Source: Rhodopseudomonas_A palustris_F (GTDB lineage Bacteria > Pseudomonadota > Alphaproteobacteria > Rhizobiales > Xanthobacteraceae). Taken from it: DNA of 64,000 nucleotides. Where the stretch lies: contig NC_007925.1 of assembly GCF_000013745.1 (NCBI RefSeq), positions 1,798,001 through 1,862,000 on the forward strand. Direction: 5' to 3'. The notes under the pieces were generated by a model that saw only the letters and a list, made by a program, of their open reading frames with translations, did not search any database and was not told the origin of the DNA. Positions 54,025 to 61,579 of this stretch are shown one piece after another (the stretch's first letter is position 1; every line of letters starts with the position of its first letter). Both the position numbers and the translations under genes were made by a program.

Positions 54025-55731
54025 ATGCTGAAGCTGATCAGGAACCTCGGTTTGCCGTGGAAGGTTCAGCTCGCGCCAGCGTTGCTGATCATCGCGTTGG
54101 TCGGTGTCGGCGCCTACACCTTGCAGACGTTGAAGCTCAACCGCGAAAACGCCGACGCGCTGATTTCCGGGCCGGTGCGGCAGTCCGAACTCGCCGGCGA
54201 ACTCGACTCCACGTTATGGGAAGCGCACGCCAAGCTGTACCGGCTGGCCGCGATGGCGGCCAATGAGACCGACGCAAAGAGGATCGCCGTAGCCGCCAAG
54301 GAGGCCACCGTCGCCGCGGCGAAGGTTCCCGCCGCGGTGAAGGAGATTGAAGGCGTGTTCGATCCCGCCGCGGTGAAGCCGCAGCTTCTCACCAAGCTGA
54401 AGACCGCGGTGGCCGGCTATCTCAAGCAATCGGCCGGCGCCATCGACATGGCCGACGGAGATCCCGGTTCGGCGATGATGTTCATCAAGGGCGCCGAGCG
54501 GTTCTTCGGCGAGATCGATCAATTGACCGACCAATTGACGCTCGCCAGCAACGACAGCCGCGACCTCGAAGTCGCGCGTTCCGGGATGCGGCTCGATCAG
54601 CAGCAATCGCTGTTGCTGGTGATCCTGGTCGCGGTGGCGCTCACCGGCGTGCTGCTGTCGTTCCTGATCGGCCGCGACATTTCCCGCCCGGTGGTGGCGA
54701 TGTCGCGCGCCATGCGCGAATTGGCCTCCGGCAATTTCGCCGTGCAGTTGCCGGGACTCGATCGCCACGACGAGGTCGGCCAGATGGCCCGCGCGGTCGA
54801 GGAATTCAAGATTCAGGCTGCCGCCAAGGCCGAGCGCGAGGTCGCCGAGCGCGAAGACAAGAACCGCGAATTGGCCGCCGCCCGCCGTCGCGAATTGCAC
54901 GAGCTCGCGGAGCGGTTCGAAGCCGCCGTGGGCGAGATCATCGAACATGTCGGCACCGCATCGGGCGAATTGGAGAACTCGGCGATCGTGCTGGCCAACA
55001 GCAGTGCCGCGACGCAGCAGCTCAGCAGCGTGGTGACCGCGGCGTCGGAGGAGACTTCGAGCAACGTCCAATCGGTGGCGGACGCCACCGAGCAGATGGC
55101 GGCCTCGATCAGCGCGATCGGCAGCCAGGTGCAATTGTCCGGCAAGATCACCGAAGAGGCGGTGCAACAGGCGCAACACACCGACGCGCGGATCGCCAAG
55201 CTGGCGTTGGCGGCGGGCCGGATCGGCGACGTCACCGAGATGATCGCCAAGATCGCCGGGCAGACCAATCTGTTGGCGCTCAATGCCACGATCGAATCCG
55301 CCCGTGCCGGCGAGGCCGGCCGCGGCTTCGCCGTGGTGGCGCAGGAGGTCAAGGACCTGGCGCAGCAGACCGCGCAGGCCACCGCCGAGATCAGCGCGCA
55401 GATCGCCGAAATGCAGGCGGCGACCCAGGAATCGGTGCTGGCGATCAAGGAAATCGGCGGCACCATCGCCCGGGTGTCCGGCATCGCCGCGACCATCGCC
55501 ATGTCGATCGAGGAGCAGGGGGCTGCGACCAGGGACATCGCCCGGAACGTGCAGCAGGCGGCGATCGGCACCACCCAGGTCGCCAACAATATCGGCGACG
55601 TCAGCCGCGGCGCCACCGACATCGGCTCGGCGTCGTCCCAGGTGCTGTCCTCGGCGCAGTTGCTGTCGAGCGAGAACAAGCGGCTGAAGGCCGAGGTCAA
55701 CAAATTCCTCGCCACGGTCCGGGTCGCGTGA
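54025..55731 (+). CDS. Methyl-accepting chemotaxis protein, transmembrane
   Basis: 568 residues. TM1 about residues 15-34, periplasmic helical sensor about 35-190, TM2 about 192-212 (LLLVILVAVALTGVLLSFLI), HAMP about 213-266, and a cytoplasmic signalling domain (about 290-565) with the hairpin-tip block IAKIAGQTNLLALNATIESARAGEAGRGFAVVAQEVKDLAQQT. It modulates CheA activity. No che genes are nearby. Ligand unknown. Probably co-transcribed with the Cache-protein gene. Confidence 0.96.
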   Translation: MLKLIRNLGLPWKVQLAPALLIIALVGVGAYTLQTLKLNRENADALISGPVRQSELAGELDSTLWEAHAKLYRLAAMAANETDAKRIAVAAKEATVAAAKVPAAVKEIEGVFDPAAVKPQLLTKLKTAVAGYLKQSAGAIDMADGDPGSAMMFIKGAERFFGEIDQLTDQLTLASNDSRDLEVARSGMRLDQQQSLLLVILVAVALTGVLLSFLIGRDISRPVVAMSRAMRELASGNFAVQLPGLDRHDEVGQMARAVEEFKIQAAAKAEREVAEREDKNRELAAARRRELHELAERFEAAVGEIIEHVGTASGELENSAIVLANSSAATQQLSSVVTAASEETSSNVQSVADATEQMAASISAIGSQVQLSGKITEEAVQQAQHTDARIAKLALAAGRIGDVTEMIAKIAGQTNLLALNATIESARAGEAGRGFAVVAQEVKDLAQQTAQATAEISAQIAEMQAATQESVLAIKEIGGTIARVSGIAATIAMSIEEQGAATRDIARNVQQAAIGTTQVANNIGDVSRGATDIGSASSQVLSSAQLLSSENKRLKAEVNKFLATVRVA

Positions 55732-55956
55732 TCGATCGGCGCGTAGCGCGTCAGCGCCATTCACCGAAGCGGCCGACGCGTAGTTGTACGCGGCCAATTA
55801 CTCATAGAAAATTCGCTGTTTGCGATCATTTTATTCAATAACGGTGTTTGTCACTCCCGTTTTTCAAGGCACCCGAACGACGCCAATTGCCACACGAGAT
55901 CAGCCGATCGATATTGTCCCAGCTCCGGCTCTGCCGGTCCAAGCCGCGAGACTGAC

Positions 55957-57306
55957 ATGAGCAACACCAGCACGATTGCCGAGCGCCTCAGATTCAATTC
56001 GATCGATCAGGAAACCATCGCCGCCTTGCGGGCGGGGAAGGCCTTCGTGTTGGCCGAGCTGGAGCCGATCCTGGACCGGTTCTATCAGCACATCGCCCGT
56101 TTCCCGGAAGTGTCGGCGCATTTCAAAACGCCGGAGCGGATGGTGCATGCCCGCAAGATGCAGATCAAGCATTGGGGCGTGATCCTCGACGGCAAGTTCG
56201 ACGAGGCCTATGAGGCGTCGGTCACCAAGGTCGGCGAGGTTCACAACAAGCTCGGTCTGGAGCCGCGTTGGTACATCGGCGGTTACAACGCGCTGATATC
56301 CGGGTTGATGGAGGCGGTGGCGCTGCGGATGCCGACCGGACGGTTCGACCGCCGCGCGCTGCAAAAGAAGACCGCGTTGCAGCAGGCGATCATCAAGGCG
56401 TCGATGCTGGACATGGACTACGCGATCGCGGTCTACATCGAAGCCGGGCGGCGCGACCGCCGCACCATGCTGCAGAAGCTCGCCGGCGAATTCGAAACGT
56501 CGATCGGCGGGGTGGTCAACGTCGTGGCGTCCGCCGCGACAGAACTGCAGGCCTCCGCGGAAACCATGTCCGGATCGGCCAAGGCCGCGGCCTCGCGGTC
56601 CGAAATAGTGAACAGCGCCTCGAAGGACGCCTCCAGGAGCGTGCAGTCGGTGGCCTCGGCCACCGAACAACTCACCAGCTCGACGCTGGAAATCTCCCGC
56701 CAGGTGAACGAATCGGCGCGGATCGCCGGCGGCGCCGCGCGCGACGCCGATCAGACCGCGGCGACCATGAAGCGGCTGTCGGACGGCGCGCAGAAGATCG
56801 GCGCGGTGGTCGATTTGATCAACAACATCGCGGCGCAGACCAATCTGCTGGCGCTCAACGCCACCATCGAGGCGGCGCGCGCCGGCGACGCCGGGCGCGG
56901 CTTCGCCGTGGTGGCGCAGGAAGTGAAGTCGCTCGCCGAACAGACCGCCAAAGCCACCGCCGAGATCGCCGGCCAGGTCGGCGACATCCAGAGTTCGACC
57001 GGCGAATCCGTCGCGGCGATCGAGAACATCACCGGCGTGATCCGCGCGGTGAACGAGATCTCCTCGACGATCGCCGCCGCGGTGGAGCAGCAAAGCGCCG
57101 CAACCGCCGAGATCTCGCGCAGCATCCAAGAGGCCGCGCGCGGCACCGGCGAGGTGTCGACCAATATCGCCGGCATCACCGCCTCGGCGGGCGACACCGG
57201 CGCCGCGGCCGGCGAGGTGCTGAACGCGGCGTCCGAACTGTCGCGGCAGTCGGAGAAGCTGCGCGGGGAAGTGACCTGCTTCCTGCTCACCGTTCGGGCT
57301 GCGTAA
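55957..57306 (+). CDS. Globin-coupled sensor methyl-accepting protein (HemAT-like)
   Basis: 449 residues, no TM helix. An N-terminal protoglobin-like domain (about 1-170) shows the candidate proximal His H96 in GEVHNKLGLEPRWYIGGYN. The MCP signalling domain (about 180-449) carries NIAAQTNLLALNATIEAARAGDAGRGFAVVAQEVKSLAEQT at the tip, so it should bind haem and sense oxygen or another gas for aerotaxis. An AT-rich upstream gap of 225 bases (55732-55956) suggests its own promoter. Confidence 0.95.
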   Translation: MSNTSTIAERLRFNSIDQETIAALRAGKAFVLAELEPILDRFYQHIARFPEVSAHFKTPERMVHARKMQIKHWGVILDGKFDEAYEASVTKVGEVHNKLGLEPRWYIGGYNALISGLMEAVALRMPTGRFDRRALQKKTALQQAIIKASMLDMDYAIAVYIEAGRRDRRTMLQKLAGEFETSIGGVVNVVASAATELQASAETMSGSAKAAASRSEIVNSASKDASRSVQSVASATEQLTSSTLEISRQVNESARIAGGAARDADQTAATMKRLSDGAQKIGAVVDLINNIAAQTNLLALNATIEAARAGDAGRGFAVVAQEVKSLAEQTAKATAEIAGQVGDIQSSTGESVAAIENITGVIRAVNEISSTIAAAVEQQSAATAEISRSIQEAARGTGEVSTNIAGITASAGDTGAAAGEVLNAASELSRQSEKLRGEVTCFLLTVRAA

Positions 57307-57372
57307 CGCCGCCTGACGTGGTAGGTTTCCGAGCTGTCGCCGCGCCCAGCGCACGGCAGCATCGGAGCCGCC

Positions 57373-58755
57373 ATGATCTATCGCCACACCATCGATCATC
57401 ACAGCTTTGTCTTCGCGGATCTGCGCGATCTGCTCGCCAAGGCGACGCCGGCGCGCTCCGGCGACCGTCTCGCCGGGCTCGCGGCCGACAGCGCCGAGCA
57501 GATGATCGCCGCAAGAATGGCGCTCGCCGAATTGCCGCTGCGGCAGTTTCTCAACGAGGCGGTGGTGCCCTACGAAACCGACGAGGTGACGCGGCTGATT
57601 CTCGATAGCCACGATGCGGCGGCGTTCGCGCCGATCGCAACGCTCACCGTCGGCGGTTTCCGCGATTGGCTGTTGTCGGACGCGGCGACGCCTGCGGTGC
57701 TGGCGGGCATCGCGCGCGGCGTGACGCCGGAAATGGCCGCGGCGGTGTCGAAGCTGATGCGCAACCAGGACCTGATTCTGGTCGCGAAAAAATGCGCGGT
57801 GGTCACTCGGTTCCGCAATACCATCGGGCTCAACGGCCGGATGAGCGTGCGGCTGCAGCCGAACCATCCGTTCGACGACGAGCGCGCCATCACCGCGTCG
57901 GTCGTCGATGGCCTGACGCTGGGATCGGGCGACGCCTGCATCGGCATCAATCCGGCCAGCGACGATCCGGCGGTGCTCGGTCGCCTGGTGCAACTGCTCG
58001 ACGACATTATCACCCGCTTTCAGATCCCGACGCAGAGCTGCGTGTTGACCCACGTCACCACCACGCTTTCGCTAATCGAGCAGGGCCTGCCGGTCGATCT
58101 GGTGTTCCAGTCGATCGCCGGCACCGAAGCCGCCAACCGCAGCTTCGGCGTCGATCTCGCGCTGCTGAAACAGGCGCATCAGGCCGGGCTGTCGCTGGCG
58201 CGCGGCAGCGTCGGCAACAATGTGATGTATTTCGAAACCGGGCAGGGCTCGGCGCTGTCCGCCAATGCCCATCACGGCGTCGATCAGCAGACCTGCGAGG
58301 CCCGCGCCTACGCGGTGGCGCGCGCCTTCGATCCGCTGCTGGTCAACAGCGTGGTCGGCTTCATCGGTCCGGAGTACCTTGCGGACGGCAAGCAGATCAT
58401 CCGCGCCGGGCTGGAGGATCATTTCTGCGGCAAGCTGCTCGGCCTGCCGCTCGGCGTCGACATCTGCTACACCAACCACGCCGAGGCCGATCAGGACGAC
58501 ATGGATACCTTGCTGACCTGCCTCGCCGCCGCCGGCGTCACCTTCATCATGGGAATACCGGGCGCCGACGACGTGATGCTGAACTATCAGTCCACCTCGT
58601 TTCACGACGCGCTGTATGTTCGCGAGCTGTTCGGCCTGAAGCGCGCGCCGGAATTCGACGACTGGCTGCTGCGCGCCGGGCTGGCCGATGCCGATTTCCG
58701 GCTTTCCGAGCGCGAGCTGCTGCTGCCGGAATTCGCCGCGCGGCTGATCGCGTAA
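57373..58755 (+). CDS. eutB: Ethanolamine ammonia-lyase large subunit EutB
   Basis: 460 residues, close to the family's usual 453-464, with GGAG upstream of the ATG. TIM-barrel blocks are recognisable: KLMRNQDLILVAKKCAVVTR, TIGLNGRMSVRLQPNHP, DLVFQSIAGTEAANRSFGVD, YFETGQGSALSANAHHGVDQ, and VCxxNHAEA-like DICYTNHAEADQDDM. With EutC it uses adenosylcobalamin to convert ethanolamine to acetaldehyde and ammonia. No carboxysome-type eut genes are present, so this is the simple cytosolic form. hpnP separates it from eutC. Confidence 0.97.
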   Translation: MIYRHTIDHHSFVFADLRDLLAKATPARSGDRLAGLAADSAEQMIAARMALAELPLRQFLNEAVVPYETDEVTRLILDSHDAAAFAPIATLTVGGFRDWLLSDAATPAVLAGIARGVTPEMAAAVSKLMRNQDLILVAKKCAVVTRFRNTIGLNGRMSVRLQPNHPFDDERAITASVVDGLTLGSGDACIGINPASDDPAVLGRLVQLLDDIITRFQIPTQSCVLTHVTTTLSLIEQGLPVDLVFQSIAGTEAANRSFGVDLALLKQAHQAGLSLARGSVGNNVMYFETGQGSALSANAHHGVDQQTCEARAYAVARAFDPLLVNSVVGFIGPEYLADGKQIIRAGLEDHFCGKLLGLPLGVDICYTNHAEADQDDMDTLLTCLAAAGVTFIMGIPGADDVMLNYQSTSFHDALYVRELFGLKRAPEFDDWLLRAGLADADFRLSERELLLPEFAARLIA

Positions 58756-58885
58756 CCGCCTGCGACGCTTGAACCGGAGCGGCCTTGCGCGAGGCTGACG
58801 CCGAGGGCCGCCACAATCTTGAGGAATTTCTGGCCCAGCCTCGACAGCCATGCTTAATTACACGGGCTCAGCGGTTCTCATGCGT

Positions 58886-58910
58886 GGAACGGTTCGGCTC
58901 ACTGCGGATT
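58886..58910 (+). promoter_or_regulatory. Weak EcfG-type promoter candidate upstream of hpnP
   Basis: GGAAC at 58886-58890, the -35 consensus of the alphaproteobacterial general-stress sigma factor, with GATT (not the consensus CGTT) 16 bases further on. It lies 97 bases before the hpnP start in the 251-base eutB-hpnP gap. hpnP of R. palustris is reported to be EcfG-controlled, which is why it is listed; the -10 match is poor. Confidence 0.25.
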
Positions 58911-59006
58911 GCCTTGGCGTCAAGCATTTGCCACCTCTCCCCAGAATCGCGCTTGGATGAACCGGGAGTTGCCGCGGGTCGATGAGTCTGTTGCAGGGGG
59001 AGTCCG

Positions 59007-60593
59007 ATGAGAGCTGAAGGTGGCCAGACGGCCCGACGCATCCTGTGCGTGTTTCCACGTTACACCTCGTCGTTCGGCACCTTCGAACACGCCTATCCGC
59101 TGACCGACGGCGTGCAGGCGTTCATGCCGCCGCAGGGCATCCTGGTGATCGCGGCCTATTTGCCGGAGAATTGGGAGGTCCGCTTCGTCGACGAAAACAT
59201 CCGCGCCGCCTCGGCCGAGGATTTCGAATGGGCGGAGGCGGTGTTCGTCTCCGGCATGCACATCCAGCGCAACCAGATGAACGACATCTGCCGGCGCGCG
59301 CACGCCTTCGATCTCGCGGTGGCGATCGGCGGGCCTTCGGTCAGCGCCTGTCCGGATCATTATCCGAGCTTCGATTATCTGCACATCGGCGAACTCGGCG
59401 ACGCCACCGACGCGTTGATCGCCCGGCTGGCGCGCGATCCGTCGCGGCCCGAGCAACAGGTGGTGCTGCAGACCGAAGACCGTCTCGACATGACGCTGTT
59501 TCCGATTCCGGCCTATGAGCTCGCGGAATGCAGCAAGTATTTTCTCGGCAGCGTGCAATATTCCAGCGGCTGCCCCTATCAATGCGAGTTCTGCGACATT
59601 CCGGGGCTCTATGGCCGCAACCCGCGGCTGAAGACGCCGGAGCAGATCGTCACCGAGCTCGACCGCATGCTGGAATGCGGCATCCAGGGCTCGGTGTATT
59701 TCGTCGATGACAATTTCATCGGCAACCGCAAGGCCGCGCTCGATCTGTTGCCGCATCTCGTCGAGTGGCAGAAGAAGACCGGGTTCTCGATCCGGCTGGC
59801 CTGCGAAGCCACGCTGAACATCGCCAAGCGCCCGGAAATCCTGCAATTGATGCGCGAGGCGTATTTCGTCACGATCTTCTGCGGCATCGAGACCCCGGAG
59901 CCGGACGCGCTGCGGGCGATGCACAAGGACCACAATATGACGGTCCCGATCATGGAGGCGATCGAGACGCTGAACGGTTATGGCATCGAGGTGGTCTCGG
60001 GAATCATTCTCGGGCTCGACACCGACAAGCCGGACACCGGCAAGAACCTGCTGCACTTCATCGCCGAATCGCAGATTCCGCTGCTGACCATCAACCTCTT
60101 GCAGGCGCTGCCGAAGACGCCGTTGTGGGACCGCCTGGAGCGCGAGCATCGGCTGATCGCCGACGACGACCGCGATTCCAACGTGGATTTCCTGCTGCCC
60201 TATGACGACGTGGTGGCGACCTGGAAGGACTGCATGGCGGAGGCCTATCAGCCCGACAAGCTGTTGGCGCGCTTCGAATATCAAATCGAGCACACCTACG
60301 GCAACCGGCGGCGGTTGCCGGCGACGCGGCAGCGCGCCTCCTTGGCCAACATCAAGCGCGGCCTGATCATGATCCGCAACATCTTCTGGCAGATCGGCGT
60401 CAAGGGCGATTATCGCCGGGCGTTCTGGAAATTTGCCTGGCGGCGGATGCGGCGCGGCGAGTTCGAGCATTTTATCAGCGTCATGTTGGTGGCGCATCAT
60501 CTGATCGTCTACGCCCGACAGGCCTGCATCGGGCAGGCCACGGCCTCGAATTATTCGCTGCGGCTGCGCGAAGCCGCGGTGCCTGCTGAATGA
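59007..60593 (+). CDS. hpnP: Hopanoid C-2 methylase HpnP (B12-binding radical SAM)
   Basis: 528 residues, ATG after AGGGGGAG. N-terminal cobalamin-binding Rossmann-like domain (about 1-150), then radical-SAM core with C189-C193-C196 in SSGCPYQCEFCDIPGLYGRN, and a C-terminal DUF4070-like domain (about 380-528). Compare HpnP of Rhodopseudomonas: the opening LCVFPRYTSSFGTFEHAYPL is characteristic. HpnP methylates hopanoids at C-2 to make 2-methylhopanoids in the membranes. The other hopanoid genes (squalene-hopene cyclase etc.) are not in this window. Its position between eutB and eutC is notable. HpnP is distinct from the C-3 methylase HpnR. Confidence 0.93.
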   Translation: MRAEGGQTARRILCVFPRYTSSFGTFEHAYPLTDGVQAFMPPQGILVIAAYLPENWEVRFVDENIRAASAEDFEWAEAVFVSGMHIQRNQMNDICRRAHAFDLAVAIGGPSVSACPDHYPSFDYLHIGELGDATDALIARLARDPSRPEQQVVLQTEDRLDMTLFPIPAYELAECSKYFLGSVQYSSGCPYQCEFCDIPGLYGRNPRLKTPEQIVTELDRMLECGIQGSVYFVDDNFIGNRKAALDLLPHLVEWQKKTGFSIRLACEATLNIAKRPEILQLMREAYFVTIFCGIETPEPDALRAMHKDHNMTVPIMEAIETLNGYGIEVVSGIILGLDTDKPDTGKNLLHFIAESQIPLLTINLLQALPKTPLWDRLEREHRLIADDDRDSNVDFLLPYDDVVATWKDCMAEAYQPDKLLARFEYQIEHTYGNRRRLPATRQRASLANIKRGLIMIRNIFWQIGVKGDYRRAFWKFAWRRMRRGEFEHFISVMLVAHHLIVYARQACIGQATASNYSLRLREAAVPAE

Positions 60594-60603
60594 AACGCCC
60601 GGC

Positions 60604-61392
60604 ATGAACCCGCGCCCCCCCCTGCTGCAATCGCCGCGCGACCTGCGCCGGCTGACCCCGGCGCGGGTCGGGCTCGGCCGCACCGGCGCCAGCCTGCCGA
60701 CCCAGGCGTTGCTTGACTTCACGCTGGATCACGCCCGCGCCCGCGACGCGGTGCATTCGACGTTCGACAGCGCGCGGCTGGCCGCGGAGCTTGCGGCGCT
60801 GGGGCTTGCGAGTTGCGAAGTGTCGAGCCGCGCCCGCGGCCGCCGCGACTATCTGGTGCGGCCCGATCTCGGCCGGCAGCTCGATCCGGCCTCGCATGAC
60901 GCGCTGGCGCGCCGCGGCGTCGGCGCGCCCTGCGATCTGGCGCTGATGGTCGGCGACGGGCTGTCGCCGACCGCGGTCAACGCCCGTGCGGTCGACGTGG
61001 TGCGCGGCTTGTTGCCGCGGCTGGCCGCGGCCGACCTCACGATCGGCGTAGCGGCGGTGGCGACCGGCGCGCGGGTGGCGCTTGGCGACGAGATCGGCGT
61101 GCTGCTCGGCGCGCGGATGGTGCTGGTGCTGATCGGCGAGCGGCCGGGGCTGTCGGCGCCGGCCAGCATGGGCGCCTACCTCACCTTCGCGCCGCGCCCA
61201 GGCATCACCGACGCCGAGCGCAACTGCGTCTCCAACATTCATGCCGCCGGAATCAGCAATGACGAAGCGGCGTACAAGATCGGCTGGCTGCTGCGCGAGA
61301 GTTTCGCGCGGCAAATCTCCGGCGTCGCGCTGAAGGACGACAGCGCGCTGCAAGCCCGCGATCTCGCTCCGCGACGGGTCGAGCAAACGTGA
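60604..61392 (+). CDS. eutC: Ethanolamine ammonia-lyase small subunit EutC
   Basis: 262 residues, starting 11 bases after hpnP. Family blocks are LTPARVGLGRTGASLPTQAL, DFTLDHARARDAVHSTFD, and ADGLSxxAV-like LMVGDGLSPTAVNARAVDVV; RPGLSAPASMGAYLTFAPRP and NCVSNIHAAGISNDEAAYKI are near the end. It forms the cobalamin-holding small subunit with EutB. Close spacing with hpnP implies one transcript. The presence of both subunits argues for a working enzyme. Confidence 0.96.
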   Translation: MNPRPPLLQSPRDLRRLTPARVGLGRTGASLPTQALLDFTLDHARARDAVHSTFDSARLAAELAALGLASCEVSSRARGRRDYLVRPDLGRQLDPASHDALARRGVGAPCDLALMVGDGLSPTAVNARAVDVVRGLLPRLAAADLTIGVAAVATGARVALGDEIGVLLGARMVLVLIGERPGLSAPASMGAYLTFAPRPGITDAERNCVSNIHAAGISNDEAAYKIGWLLRESFARQISGVALKDDSALQARDLAPRRVEQT

Positions 61393-61579
61393 GCATCCGC
61401 AGCGAACCGCCGCAACCGGTCGGCGGGGACGCCGTGCTTGCGAGGCCCGATCCCGACCTGCTAAACCGGGCGTGCCGATTTGTTGCTTGTTTTCAAGGAC
61501 TAGCAGCGATTCGGCGACGGTCGCATTGATGCCCGGAACAGCTGTTAAAATGACCAACGCCGACAAGACTGGATAGTGC

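Noticed and set aside
54214..55797. Minus-strand 527-residue frame
   Set aside because: Antisense of the MCP gene, His/Asp-rich and domain-free.
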